From the NCBI RefSeq assembly GCF_004342265.1, contig NZ_SMCS01000005.1, positions 186,001 to 250,000 of the forward strand: 64,000 bases of DNA. Reading direction: 5' to 3'. The notes beneath the pieces were generated by a model. It saw nothing but the letters and a program-made list of their open reading frames with translations, searched no databases and was not told where the DNA came from. Positions 61,701-64,000 of this stretch are shown piece after piece (the stretch's first letter is position 1; each line of letters opens with the position of its first letter). The DNA is from Luteibacter rhizovicinus (GTDB taxonomy: Bacteria > Pseudomonadota > Gammaproteobacteria > Xanthomonadales > Rhodanobacteraceae). Position numbers and translations under genes: made by a program.

Positions 61701-64000
61701 AGATGACCGAAGGTGTCGTAAAGCACCCAGGTTCCGTCGAATCCTTCCTTGCTGCCAAAGTTGCCGGCGTCGAAGTGGAGGGTCGTCTGCCGGTCGGTGG
61801 AGAACGTATACAGGCCGGGCTGCGTATCGCCGGCCCCAAGGGTTACCGGTTCGTCCAGCGCGATGGGACGGGCCGCGGCGGCGTCCACGACCCGGATATC
61901 GAAGGGCGTCGCATCGCCGTCCGCGAGGAACGACAGCACGTATCGGCCAGCCACGAGGTTGAGCAGCGAGATGTCATGGCTGCCGGCGGGCCACGTTCCA
62001 TAGGTCTGCGTGCCGTCCTCGGAGGACAGCGTCCAGTCCACCTGCCCGCTGCTGGCCGGCGCTGTCAGGACAAGCTGTGCCGCCTGCGACAGATCGATCC
62101 GGTATACGCCCTGCACGCGATCCAGATGCGCGGGATCGGGAACGATGTGCAACGTGCCGCCCACGGACGCGACGGGCAGCGCGTCGGAGCCATTGCTTAC
62201 GAGAGTGATATTGACACTGGCCGGATCGGTAGACCCGTCCGTGCGCGTCCAGACGAGGTAATACGTGCCGTCCGCCGGCAGGGCGGGGAACAATGCGGGG
62301 GCATCCGACGCACCATTGGCGATGGCATTGCCTTCGGCATCGAGCAGCGACCAGCTCGCGGTGACCGCACCCGCGGGCCATGCGGGCAGATACATCCGCT
62401 GTCCTTGCAGGCCGTCGATGCGGGCGAACGTCGGCATGACATTCGAGAACGCGATCGTGCTGGCGACATCGGGCGCGAGCGATGTCGCGCTGGCCATATC
62501 GAAGGCCAGGAAACCGTAGTCGAGACCCCAGTTGTAAACGCCCCGGCCGCTGGCGATTTCGATGTCGTAATCGCCGGCACCAAGGGTGAACAGCGCGTAC
62601 ATGATGCTGTCCTGACCGAAGGTCCAGTGACCGCTGACATCCGCACCATCGATCGACAGAGTCACGTTGTCGCTGATGTGCGTGAAGCCGATATAGTACG
62701 TACCCGGCCGGTCGACGTGCAGCGTGCGCGACAGGACGTCGCCCATCGGCGCGACCGAGCCGTTCTCCACTGTTCCGGCCGTTACCGGCGTGGGCTGCAC
62801 CAGGAAAACGGAGACGTCGTTATAGCCGTGGTTGGTCAGGTCGATGTACCACGTGCCATCGGCGGTGGCCGTAAACCACTTCAATCCATCGTTTTCGTTC
62901 TGATAGCCGGTCAGGTCCGCAAGCACGCCGAAATCGGATCCGTACAGGACATAACGGGCGTTTTCGGCGCGCACGAAGCCGTACCGGTGTCCCGCCTGCA
63001 CGGTGAGGCTGTACAGCCCGACAGGGCCGGAAACCGTTCCGTTGGCCGTCGCCGGCGTCGCACTGCCCTGCGTGGACAGGGTGAAATCGAACGTGTTGAC
63101 GGTAGCGAGCGAGTTGGCGAAGACCAGACGGTAGTCGCCGGCGGGTAGACGCATATAGAACGACGACTGGGTCAGCGACGTGTTGCCATCCAGCACGATG
63201 CCGTTCGCATCCTGTAGCGACCAGGACACCTGGTACAGGTAGGCGGTCGTCTGCATCGATACGAACGACGTACCGTCGAGATGGAACGTATAGGTCTGCG
63301 CGGCATTGGCGGGCAGGGATACCGATGTTGCGGTATCGACCGGAAGCACGACCGACGCGGGTGCTGTCGTGCCGCGGGGAACGTTCGTCTGCGAGAACGA
63401 CAGGGTCACCGGATCGTTGGTGCCCAGGACGCGCAGGAAATACGTGCCCGGATAGTCGAGTGTGAAGCTGACGGTCGAATTGTTGTTGCCGTACGCAACG
63501 CTCGATCCGAACGCGGTGTAGATTTCCCAATTGGCGTAACCCGTTCCGGTCAGCGCGCCGACGATCGTGACGGTGTCGCCGATGTTTCCGTCGATGCGGA
63601 CGTAATGCGTATCGAGCGAACCGTCGATCGATACGGAGGCATCGTGCCCGCTGGCCAGCAGCGGGGCGTTGTCGACGTCGACGATGCGAATGGCCGACGT
63701 AAGGGCCTGCGGGGATACCGAGGATTCAGTCGAACGCACGGCGAAGAAGTTTTCTCCGCCGCCGCCGTGCGAGCTGCTGTCGAACTCGATCCGGTAGTCG
63801 CCCTTGTCCAGCAGTTGGGGAAGCGGCTGGTTGCCGCTGCGTGTCCAGTCGAGCCAGGTCTGTCCGGAGGCGTCGACAATGCGGTAGTACGACTGGATGT
63901 CGTAGCCCGAAGGCAGCACGACGGCGATGTGTCGCGAGGAGTCCAGCGAGAACGAGAACGACTGCAGATGGCCGTTGTCGTCGTTGAGTACGACCTGACC
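34538..64000 (-). CDS. Giant multidomain surface/adhesin-like protein (5' end outside the window)
   Basis: One reading frame runs without interruption from the right edge to TGA at 34538, giving at least 9,820 residues; the N-terminus with its export signal is not in view. From N- to C-terminus: PPC-like beta-sandwich modules; 17 CARDB modules; a TIG/IPT-like domain; a helical region; a DUF11-like and an Ig-like module; a beta-propeller; 9 putative-Ig modules; a YD/Rhs-like stretch; a dockerin-like EF-hand pair; Big_2-like modules; a YncE-like propeller; a metzincin-like domain with HEMAH; 11 cadherin-like (tandem-95) repeats; and a unique 84-residue tail. No RTX nonapeptide blocks and no LPxTG-type anchor are seen. 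Repeats are diverged, so this is an old gene, not recent amplification. It is followed by two small paralogous genes, and the nearby TolC-HlyD-M50-SecA operon is the likely exporter. Roles in adhesion or biofilm are inferred from the architecture. Confidence 0.9.
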   Translation of the reverse strand, partial: GQVVLNDDNGHLQSFSFSLDSSRHIAVVLPSGYDIQSYYRIVDASGQTWLDWTRSGNQPLPQLLDKGDYRIEFDSSSHGGGGENFFAVRSTESSVSPQALTSAIRIVDVDNAPLLASGHDASVSIDGSLDTHYVRIDGNIGDTVTIVGALTGTGYANWEIYTAFGSSVAYGNNNSTVSFTLDYPGTYFLRVLGTNDPVTLSFSQTNVPRGTTAPASVVLPVDTATSVSLPANAAQTYTFHLDGTSFVSMQTTAYLYQVSWSLQDANGIVLDGNTSLTQSSFYMRLPAGDYRLVFANSLATVNTFDFTLSTQGSATPATANGTVSGPVGLYSLTVQAGHRYGFVRAENARYVLYGSDFGVLADLTGYQNENDGLKWFTATADGTWYIDLTNHGYNDVSVFLVQPTPVTAGTVENGSVAPMGDVLSRTLHVDRPGTYYIGFTHISDNVTLSIDGADVSGHWTFGQDSIMYALFTLGAGDYDIEIASGRGVYNWGLDYGFLAFDMASATSLAPDVASTIAFSNVMPTFARIDGLQGQRMYLPAWPAGAVTASWSLLDAEGNAIANGASDAPALFPALPADGTYYLVWTRTDGSTDPASVNITLVSNGSDALPVASVGGTLHIVPDPAHLDRVQGVYRIDLSQAAQLVLTAPASSGQVDWTLSSEDGTQTYGTWPAGSHDISLLNLVAGRYVLSFLADGDATPFDIRVVDAAAARPIALDEPVTLGAGDTQPGLYTFSTDRQTTLHFDAGNFGSKEGFDGTWVLYDTFGHLVRSSDMADNNSFVVGPGRYLLSAEAHESSGTPATVSFSVAHEPTPFGTNTGLYYEDSVYFSVNASTHVLADITQMYGQARQWTLLRDGQVVASGTFNNSNAGGGALFEVNAGNYELRVSTGNGNYLGLRLLDLGAAGTVGDGGTISGYVSNGYASAYTFQAIAGGTFALAGGYDGSTWTIYDAFGARVADIQPGQVSAPLSRTGTYFLVRDAYGNAANVSFNNTIALGAVSRDIAIGTPVSAQLPSNGGLNFAFDGQAGQLLWLTTLNSQLYGHADVYDSHGVLVYSQDINGATKQAIRLNADGRYVLRLSNTYSSNPLRFVLTDLAGAQALASGAIASGQLDTNTGVLAYRVTVDASGRIVFDPGTGNTNGSPAWKLISRYGQIVASGNMYNMSGSLAVPPGDYVLVIDGEGRISGTASVRFSIDTTTSPLPLNTSVSGTLPANGGSVSYALHLDEGKLLTFDTLSADKNVYWRLLGSNGSVLISGSTLGYYNNYYSYSLNPSLFVPAGDYTLLLDSNTTASGNYNFRVMDAASATPVAVDTTIQTQVATPNAVATYTYALDAGQHYYLDILPGQLANDTQATQVYLSLRDPLGRTVVSPAVMGSWRSVYDQAAGVYHYFIDGTGFDLGKITQGGTYTLSLERIDGYGVTSTPVAFRMVHVIDPPTVILDTLITNPAPDLTINTAAVAPASDIHSGQTVDLSWTEENRGTLATGGSWNDRVIVRNTATGAIVLDIVVPYDSTDPSNTGIGVGGAIVRHALLHLPDGSDATGTLSITIIADSDNLLKESNSSGTGESNNTAHLDIQVTLAPYADLTVGQLVLTPAGGFVPGQQVAVDWVTSNSGSTAVVAPFSETLEVRNTSTGRVVATVTLRELLGDGAFAAGSNRARHATFNWPDGIDAAGNFSVRVIADSLNEIAEANAAGTAETNNVASLATVVGPDLTVRNLQIVSTTVQAGGIVTITWEDWNDGSSPTAAAFNDRITVARADSGLVLVDATLPYDPATLVDGQPNGPNGPIGPGGHRLRSYTFRLPDGLRGAGNLAVTVTADQNTAGVGVLYEANLTNDAETNNSASGSMVSATTAYADLTVADVSAPVKATGGQTVNVSWTVTNRGQAATGDSWTDEIVLSTDSIIGNGDDIVIGSIRHNGALTAGQSYAQTLALTLPLLGDGRYFLAVRSDARGEVLQPDTRAHTVSGANAIDVAAAYADLGVTQVTAPTVAQSGENVLISWQVTNSGNAPTNLSLWNDRVYLSRTGVPSADDIVLAGSVVHAGVLAVGDSYTATATLSLPRDLVGDYYILVLTNLNGVVVENGHVGNNTKASASVLHISLAPAANLTVSDVTGPTALRPGDSVSVAYTAHNIGNVATTGAWRDRVYLKAADGTLTEVGSRFYTDGLDVGASAARSIDVAVPAWFAEGTYTWLVRTDADDTVYERNGESDNDTAATAPVVIARPDLTVSAVSGPTLVLSGTTVTVGWTVANNGGAALGGWIDQVFLSHNGTLVKVGEIAHAGGLATGATYNASASFALPLEASGDYEIVVVTDAARAIDDRARDNNTYRNGLTVQMAAHADLAVSAVQAPATLIADPATLAVTWTVTNQGTGAGDSTGWTDRIVLSTDDILGNGDDIVVGEVRHDGALAVGASYNGQFSTMLPPGTTGRYKLFVVTDAAHTVFQNGATANDAALLDHTVDIMPKPYADLVVQSVGSQGAAISGQSLTVTWNVVNQGIGITDTSEWRDQVWLSSLPDGTGTIFQLGNADHIGQLAIGDSYTRSIVVTMPNGISGNYYLNVKTGGPFEFVYNNNDTGHSIALPVQLAPSPDLVVQTVSMPAAAVEGSVVDVAWTVINNGTATATGPWVDTVKLVPVSGNGATITLGSFTYDRPLGAGISYTRTEQLRLPSKIEGLYRIEVITNANLGGDGAQVYEYGAARLNNLLIASDASQISLQSRPDLQVGNVVVPDHVTAGTTVGIQYTVVNQGPMPANGHWRDKVYLSLDGLLSGDDVLVGVFDNGSALAPTGSYTNASGTINIPIQYRGNVYLIVVTDADNVVDEYPNEQNNVRAAHFYVDPVPFADLVTSNVTAPDQAVHGATIQVDYKVTNSGSATTRGVSADINSWTDTVWLAKDPRRPGANKGDVLLGSVVHTGNLAIGADYLGTLRVTIPDDTFSGKYYITVWSDAYDSILEDTLASNINPDDPNQVDNNNYKARAISVLGITPPDLVVTQVTAPATVDAGGTITFGYTVQNQGDLFTGGWTDSVYVADNPDLSKATKFWLIGSYTQSRTLNNGEKYTVSQTLQLAPSVNGGYVVVRTDAYNNVREVNESNNVTAIASNVVTHPADLQVTSIVTQPQNWSGELTPITWTVTNKGEAVWPSTVGWVDSVYISTDPTFIPKRATALGAFTHYNLAGLPAGASYSVTANVQLPPGTDGKYYIYVITDSMPGETLSSPVPQPNAATEQLTGTINANDVFYYGKSVYEGTLGNNNIGSGSLAITYREADLQIDGITISNPAPQSGELVTVTWVVTNRGDRATRVSGWSDGVYLSNDASLDASDTPLPEGSLYDNPGRVVGISLTDANGKPRFLLPGESYTQSVTFHLPQSISGNFHVIVKADTSTLKDWLYSEPSSIRAGLDVVAGDGPGSVLEFRDEGNNVSSIALPITLATPPDLTVSKVTAPDHVVAGQSFVVDYTVYNAGGATPSDQSAWNDLIYLSRDRFLDVNQDRYLGYLGHSGGLSASGSYDGRFTITAPGDLDGPYYVFVITDPARAFGAGPSGKVLEFGNDQNNATAAVQPIIVETPPPADLKVGQVTVPPQAQVGQPVTIAYTVSNDSANTAHGQWTDAIYLSADNTWGLDDILLGKVLHIGDLIGQGSYTGTLTANLPPLKDGTWRIIVRPDLYNEVFEGGIYYGPTGLVMAPGEANNLTASAAVIQTQVPRLDVASPAAITLSDGQTQLYKVSVAAGQTLRVLLDSTAQSGDNELYIRYGDIPTTYAYDASYSNASSADQQALIASTLAGDYYILVRSRGGHAVPATLRADLLPLSITKITPDSGGVSDDAHRWVTLDIYGSSFQPGALVKLTRPGVYEAEPDRWQVLDATHIRAIFDTRAFPLGLYDVTVINPNGQSITEANRYLVERGIEDDVTIGVGGPRNLEPGDSATYTVSLQSLTNVNTPYVRFDFGAVEMGYNQYLLDGLNLPYALFGANVGGSPYGNIAGAPANTMGYGQTPSTQSRTDIPWASLDGTLNTNGYNLAPGYAFDVAAHGFVGMTFRLQTYPGLTAWLNRDFDGLRDALYATHPDWKTKGILDAGVSGLDKISAGLTARFLAADPQDRISKLEILSESFQMNVVASATALTRAQFVAEQTAYALRLRTAILADASAPVNLSVLAADASTWVNGWLAALETAGMLTPENQAPPITTNPQVVSLNATLAAGILLSRGGDSYRTQADLLGFFAKVQQWYGDTAAYSGDPKAAKGPIDHIEIREDDEGDYVEVPVPALANPADYDQHVGRTLQFENFQIFVGGRSELEYLRSQGLLDEKFNPLPGKALNLAQYLQIVAQQRGAADAAISVQGPQGRSTASDGSVYVPAGTPLPYTFAFANPTQQGVGQIRIVTQLDPSLDPRSLRLGDLKLGDISIHVPADRANFQADFDFSGSKGYVLRVSAGIDVESRIATWLIQAIDPATGEVMQDLTRALLSGSSAQSGGFVSFTVAASATAVSGSRIATTARIFFDGAPPIDSVTVNTTLDASVPHTTVTATSLGNDVNGAPTYSVKWNASDDASGIRFVTVYVATDGGDFRIWQRQVGPDKTEAVFNGEAGHHYEFLAVATDNAGNREAANVTNAVLPDDGGRQQVLDGLGVTPGVEQSPTVPQAAPDRNYPANPLFTDAAQLLPGQVSTNNAGDLGNVLAPFVSRGFADGFATGAADIGAMAMVELPDHSVLVSAGAQRNEVYRYGKDGGHSVTPLFVLDSPVLDMAVDALGQLWVMTGNELLQVDASSGAIVRRMQGPTGQPLTHALAIQPSTGDIFVSSGSGIEVFHPNETNPNRAWQHFSNTRVGDLAFGPDGRLWGIRWTGSDIAAADPKGSTDIVSFPMSGATLGRAELEYRLTGVVSSIAFGAAGTPLDGLLLASGALPQHVQVAGVVDTTHGSTVWMIELNSRRVLQVAGGGTQGEAIVATSDGRILVAQTNHVDEIAPAHAPKVLATSVPDGALLPLPVGEIAVRFDQDMWLGSDPASALADPASVFYAANFTLLSSETGATAITPKNIRWDAVTHTAYLDVSGIAAGHYQLTINGNLRSASHLAIGQNTVSGFTALLDMSSTVQLAFTNTRADHTTGAVSYDVSITNIGTDDLHGPLMLLLDPGAYFASGIDGAVQGTGAQAGFWILDLTGALQAMGGKLAVGATLANQTVTVVPANFFGNAGVLADLAKFNLGHGIYAVPQANLPPTIPAVGSTSKPDTFNQPATIGQPWNATLEAVDNDGTAFHWEVVQAPPGLSISATGAYTVDADGHYHSVATLSWTPGANADADTVVVVRVQDGRGGVALRVLHVVVQQGNRTPVLGRQNDIVLAEGATLSLPLRAADADGDVLTMSVTNLPPGAQFDAQTGLLTWNPTYSQAGIYSNVTIRVSDGKSTVSETFTITVTQAQPNPVLGAVAPQVLREGDAYGLQLAGSLPGGTARADGSTVTLSYSAASIPGGMTLNSDTGWLSWTPGFDQHGSYSVNVLLTATFTALDGTAVTRTASRVVNFSVLNANGAPVFDSNVGSPWNVVEGQDLRISVFAFDPDNPGFAPKVRLGTGAPATDQGVAVAPTVTYQVLGLPEGATFDTDTLEIVWTPGYAQAGTYHVTVIATDDGDGTGTPAVSQVTIPIVVADTNRAPYIAPITNAFVDKGATLDIPVNITDIDGNPIQLTISGLPRFATYTQNPPGADGRITGTIHFAPGDNDRGDYTITLTAQDNGNGDPSRVLAQSISFVVTARSLTEPPAFALPDQIVAVAGQPISLPVVVSDRDQDALTFGTAGLPVGATLVPTGVYGQAIFTWTPTADDLGAHDIVFTVTDSGLPPQDQGTTNPASPVPNVTRHTVRIIVRAANTAPQLLAVQLNGNAVADSVAPSVPVVLSANEGAAMSLDLFARDADSDLISWTATGLPSGMQMSVPAGGGHATLNWTPGFFAAQSDNTGGKSPGIYRFTVTGSDGAAVFTRTFELHVANVNQAPVILPMPLQLVNEGDTTSFTLRTIDVDGDPLHISLIYDENTPASIIFNATTGEFEWTPGYDTVNNALGGSRDFAFKFTATDGSLTTTQTVHVRVFDTNRAPALSVSSHAITIGQDWSIPVELGGTDTLRGIHASDADGVTQTQGLVVAFSGLPDGAVYDAQTKNLRWTPGPGQVGDFVITAIVSDGLATVRKTFTVRVVADASANAPSILVDSVPGTPALPGQSILVTVRASSFSAITSMVVQVRGTGLASDTWQTVALDSSGRMRLTATQPGLIDVRVIATDADGFVGTRDSQLRIRDASDIAAPVLAWSGALSGGTATGKPVDVTSPLALAASLSELQLMGYRLEIASADSDQWRVLTSADLAAATVDQSLTLGTLDPAAFGNGVYRLRLTAWDLAGRTSQIETRLIVDTTQKNPTVAAMGDTTYQLGGHAFTVTRTPANGTGADFGNWSMAGFDTGLSTDQLAMTATGTTASWVEGARVWLQMPANLGDGNAPMRYLSFDLATIGTPMVGSANAPVTYRASFGQDQGWSLDALGGDTLQRQGTHLYDQITGLPWQPAGYVLTAPDGTRYSLDTAGKITAVAFTDGTKWLVSDAGIALVGGNASARVTMVRDAQGRIVRMTGPVDTAGHSRTTVYLYDTAGRLSLVRALDTADTGHAYGYDSNGQPYPDVVTANLGTAANWLGNSSGNTWSGGLSNQGTTTLGFTVRDSELASSVKIPGTTGAIVLAISVAFDDASSTVDIVGGDILGRVLHNGVLTLLVRVDEAGLKLIRLTGNGHATVSISVAGDLNHDGRIDGADTAAFASDLAGGLAAGDINGDGNIDQADRQLLYANYGWRANGAPEASASIPAVLTHTDLGVAIPLSSIAQDYEGDTLFWKIVGVTHGSARLSADGLSVIFTPEPGYSGVAAIYVSADDGYSSSAPIQLNVTVSAAKLTGIHLEPVGEVLPGQAVHVKATVDFEDQAGVDISADSGYLTLTLGNLSGLGVTGPAAVTVDDARDFLVTVGTGPVLLIASHVRADGSVVRTVETFNVAATAITDAQPDAPLPLVTPDVYPATLAMVEGGTRQIKVHATDPYGDAVVDVSHGQVLYVSSDETVATVDANGFVTAGAVGVARIFVIYVYTGRLSDGTILTQSVAMGEVLIHVDKAAVQTTPQAIEISHDVGGVVSSTTGETVLIGAGAMPVDTSVSISRISLDDPSLPGAGGVPGTGVLVPLAAFHLDLGGTSSNYPLQLAIPVQGSGLASAGDEVLFLRKGQVPGPDGNMIDTWWIVDNGFVGADGVARTASPPFDGVDSSGEYYVMRGIPGVISGQYELAINAGTWLTFAGLGLTMGGGLAGTLMYSGLIDSLAQAATSLFAGSYHFGIPQSANIPLPQVPPGQIGKINTGAALPVVQTPDGSVALPNITAIAPVAGTDQITITITSNNPGAFAGTLVLRAILADGTPIDVKTGIPGTTTGNITVQVPPGIAIGSVRWQLVRQIPTSAFTASGTLTSGSPREFKGNLFGVSPLPNIVAVMTRTGIDFLRENTVLGQVNLLERLGSTVLAGYVTGTKVQPIAFSDDYTRCYIGGNGVVYVIDTITFRIFDTIAIAGGKNITSLLVAGNRLLIGEGSNYGSGAGNFQLRAMDIDPASKTYRNVVSIQGTGIETTVYGVSSMTVGPDGRTLIVATPKNANSTMLGDRTKIGNVLIFDLSTLKMATGRIDTPIPASLPGDGFSGKSPQSIVATTDADHYLVTNIEDYNRGLSTLVLTRDKSGHVISAVMNSIDLSQPTNAIISDRLDIQRAQSVVLVVRDGVEYAIVSDDNYNFNDPYYRAMFEAPDFIYMPFGPPIAVGGSASAKKVSVGGKLGIIRDPFGKSGAPQYLGATLPLDGYGIINLSLSADGKVLVGQLKGGFGTVNPNQQNPNLDHSWSIDALLDATLAMSDKDRLSHHIKIGENGEQNIPSPTGGPIGVPAGTETSSGSTTTTTTKFITGTGSQNGTTQDQAFSLTIPGSAHQPTYVTIEVDSEIGSFLKAGAGSLGLTTQNITIAAGSSAFIAADAMTLAEMYPANKFSLLTGDELYGGQIKITIVVNGVKTVKIYQIVRWVDATDAVAALKMIDPTNPAFQPGGMLASEVVNTASAVFENTLADGAGNVVRIKEVTMHLSSSMHLDIGDDGINSEFTFGAAQNGAVQWKFDPLATGSGFDDMHASYSYDTLKIRNADGTLIGALDVRGRKTKPVEVNLNLDGLRAELLRIFSTAGVITGTPATGYTYHAAAPATGSSTGVWAAGPIPLSATFVSTFGAFLGGYTPYTGTGPKTAIQIAFEQMVAGIVGDVAAAMRQVYAGVPGITFVNNGGATGWTKGPTMLWGDAGKSVYGYMDPNVNPFYSYDSKRHFPPDPGWIDTILMTNRPGTTGIPVVAKEWALSDALNMTVPDIVYVAVGRSMSWTGGTTFGAFLVNTMAHEMAHTFGVGEDYFVGTPASPGVPAVYGQQFVYPGVSGGIPNVMGSGGDGDGFLQFLSEQKTILKVAVGSQSSTVNSLQAAIAFYKATMNLLTSLNGTPRASEGAIAVGGTASTTLPAQVIPYDAVTVTQAQTSSASHANVTINRDASTADASSAAVPKLTNGEVLSLTEAGDRQTAVTRALVVGENDRFLRFTISDLALGATGGSPLDAFEALLLDAVTGRSLGGAMALSRTDDMLNVQGNGQQFLASGIAYVTHPDGSRTYVVDLRGIPAGTALLLSFDILGFGPQDSHVTIRDIGLMGDPKATDDAVTLNEDTSARIDVVGNDVNADGTTAVIVNGPAHGTLTLNADGSFGYTPDALWYGTDTFTYVLDNGKIQSNVATVNLTVQKVNHAPVTGDFAVSLKEDGSAIVDLVSHASDIDGDMLVARVVDGPLHGTLVHNADGTFSYTPAAGFHGADSFTYVVNDGSTDSAPSTVSLNVEHVNHAPSAHDATLQSLEEQTATGNVLTYATDADGDSLVAELVGGPLHGTLLLNADGSFTYRPNDLYRGNDTFSYRVSDGSMTSAVATVTIVMVPVNHLPVAHDIAATVAEDGSLSIDPRTAATDADGDTLAASIVDGPLHGTLVRGSDGLYTYRPDTYYAGEDRFTFSVNDGSGNSNVATVTLTVTAVNHAAVAINDTASTDQDKAVTIDVLANDTDIDNSTGLNAGSPLPANAGLTARIVGQPANGSVTVNANGTLTYTPKPGFSGTDSFTYVANDGQVDSAVGSVTITVRQTNHAPVANDDEFSGVQGKTIVLNPLANDVDVDGDALSVVLVSGPAHGVLTRNADGSLNYVSDGTWSGTDTLTYQASDGKSLSNVATVRLVISAANHAPTAANDSVRVHNNQTAVVNVLANDRDADGDALKARVVSGPKHGTLTANADGTFSYSADCWYTGTDTFTYVANDGKADSNVATVTVTVLGPNLPPLAFDDVAGVNENGSVRIDPTANDWDIDGDPLTALPLCGPSHGTLALNTDGTFTYTPDANWYGLDGFTYQAFDGQYRSNPAMVWIHVAHVNQTPVANDDAFTARAGVATVLNVLANDTDADNDSLTTKLVSSPKNGVLTRNRDGSFSYTAKTGFVGTDTFTYTATDGSLTSKPATVTITVLAPNHAPVARDDKATTNAGTPVRIDVLANDTDADGDRLATLLVCAPSHGKLVLNGDGSYTYTPDKGWYGTDGFSYRATDGDARSDVAMVNITVQPVNHAPTAQSATFQVQKDGSVRIDFDCLVNDPDGDCLTLSLTNPSKGTLSRNRDGSYTYRPKSGFTGTDVFTYSVTDGKLSASGTVTLVVSKNPPCGNAMSLVFDATSGDSGNSSQTGGYIILNQGSRSSDVPVIDWNAPAVASGTTVSGIDWWQDVFEGGRPRVDELAKQSGLIVKRV
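34790..37890 (-). repeat. Eleven cadherin-like (tandem-95/VCBS-type) repeats
   Basis: Eleven modules of about 88-105 residues. Most begin with NHAPVA-type linkers, contain a VLANDTDADGD-type calcium-binding stretch and a GPxHGTLTxNADGTFxYTP block, and end with TFTYVxxDG. They resemble calcium-stiffened cadherin-like rods that hold adhesive domains away from the cell. Divergence between copies is high. Confidence 0.85.
38540..39800 (-). other. Metzincin-like metallopeptidase domain inside the giant protein
   Basis: The segment holds MAHEMAHTFGVGEDYF, an HExxHxxG zinc motif (HEMAH at 38777-38791), and a Met-turn-like NVMGSG with the methionine at about 38661, 39 residues later. The third zinc ligand of metzincins would be at the E or D of GED rather than the usual His. 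The preceding domain (about 400 residues) has no family that I recognise. Confidence 0.65.
40330..41620 (-). other. YncE-like beta-propeller region of the giant protein
   Basis: About 430 residues with repeated blade-like segments such as PIAFSDDYTRCYIGGNGVVY, SSMTVGPDGRTLIVATPK and NLSLSADGKVLVGQLKGG, typical of seven-bladed propellers. It may bind a ligand or act as a protein-interaction platform. Confidence 0.6.
43598..43757 (-). other. Dockerin-like EF-hand pair in the giant protein
   Basis: GDLNHDGRIDGADTAAF and GDINGDGNIDQADRQLLY are two canonical dockerin-type calcium loops in tandem, preceded by a cohesin-like beta-rich stretch. No cellulosome parts are seen nearby, so the role is probably structural or in intramolecular pairing. 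Confidence 0.8.
44070..44885 (-). other. YD/Rhs-like stretch in the giant protein
   Basis: Segments such as YVLTAPDGTRYSLDTAGKIT, DAQGRIVRMTGPVDTAG and TVYLYDTAGRLSLVRALDTA follow the YD-repeat pattern of Rhs-type proteins, without a full Rhs core or toxin domain. Confidence 0.55.
45490..48421 (-). repeat. Nine putative-Ig (He_PIG/cadherin-type) modules
   Basis: Nine diverged modules of about 90-120 residues with NRAPxxxPI-type starts, a DxDGDxLxxSxxGLPxGA core and SWTPGxxxxGxYxxxVxATD-type ends. They form another extended rod between the first propeller and the YD-like part. Confidence 0.75.
49140..50070 (-). other. First beta-propeller-like region of the giant protein
   Basis: About 310 residues with NHL/SMP30-like blades (AMAMVELPDHSVLVSAGAQR, DMAVDALGQLWVMTGN, ALAIQPSTGDIFVSSGSGI, DLAFGPDGRLWGIRW, AIVATSDGRILVAQTN). 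A Big_5-like Ig module follows (PKVLATSVPDGALLPLPVGE). Confidence 0.6.
51000..52330 (-). other. Helical, non-repeat region of the giant protein, unrecognised
   Basis: About 440 residues between the TIG-like module and the DUF11-like module. It is richer in helix-forming residues (FDGLRDALYATHPDWKTKGI, KLEILSESFQMNVVASATAL, RAQFVAEQTAYALRLRTAIL) than the beta-rich rest of the protein. I do not recognise it; it could be a catalytic or binding domain. Confidence 0.5.
52960..59675 (-). repeat. Seventeen CARDB modules
   Basis: Seventeen modules of about 120-150 residues, each starting with a PDLTVxxVxAP-type strand followed by GxxVxVxWTVTNxG and containing SWTDRVYLS-type and GxYxLxVxTDxxxxVxExN motifs. 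The CARDB fold is an Ig-like adhesion domain. Adjacent modules are diverged at the protein and DNA level. Confidence 0.85.
59700..64000 (-). repeat. PPC-like beta-sandwich modules at the visible N-terminal end
   Basis: About 1,430 residues made of repeated short beta-sandwich units with GxYxLxV/GDYxLxF ends (for example RLPAGDYRLVFANSLA, LAGRYVLSFLADGDA, VPPGDYVLVIDGEG, VPAGDYTLLLDSNTT). They resemble bacterial pre-peptidase C-terminal domains. The frame is open to the window edge, so more modules and the N-terminus lie to the right. Confidence 0.6.

Noticed and set aside
34538-64000. RTX adhesin with a classical type-1 signal
   Set aside because: No GGxGxDxUx nonapeptide blocks, no ABC exporter gene, and a tail without the usual RTX secretion signature.
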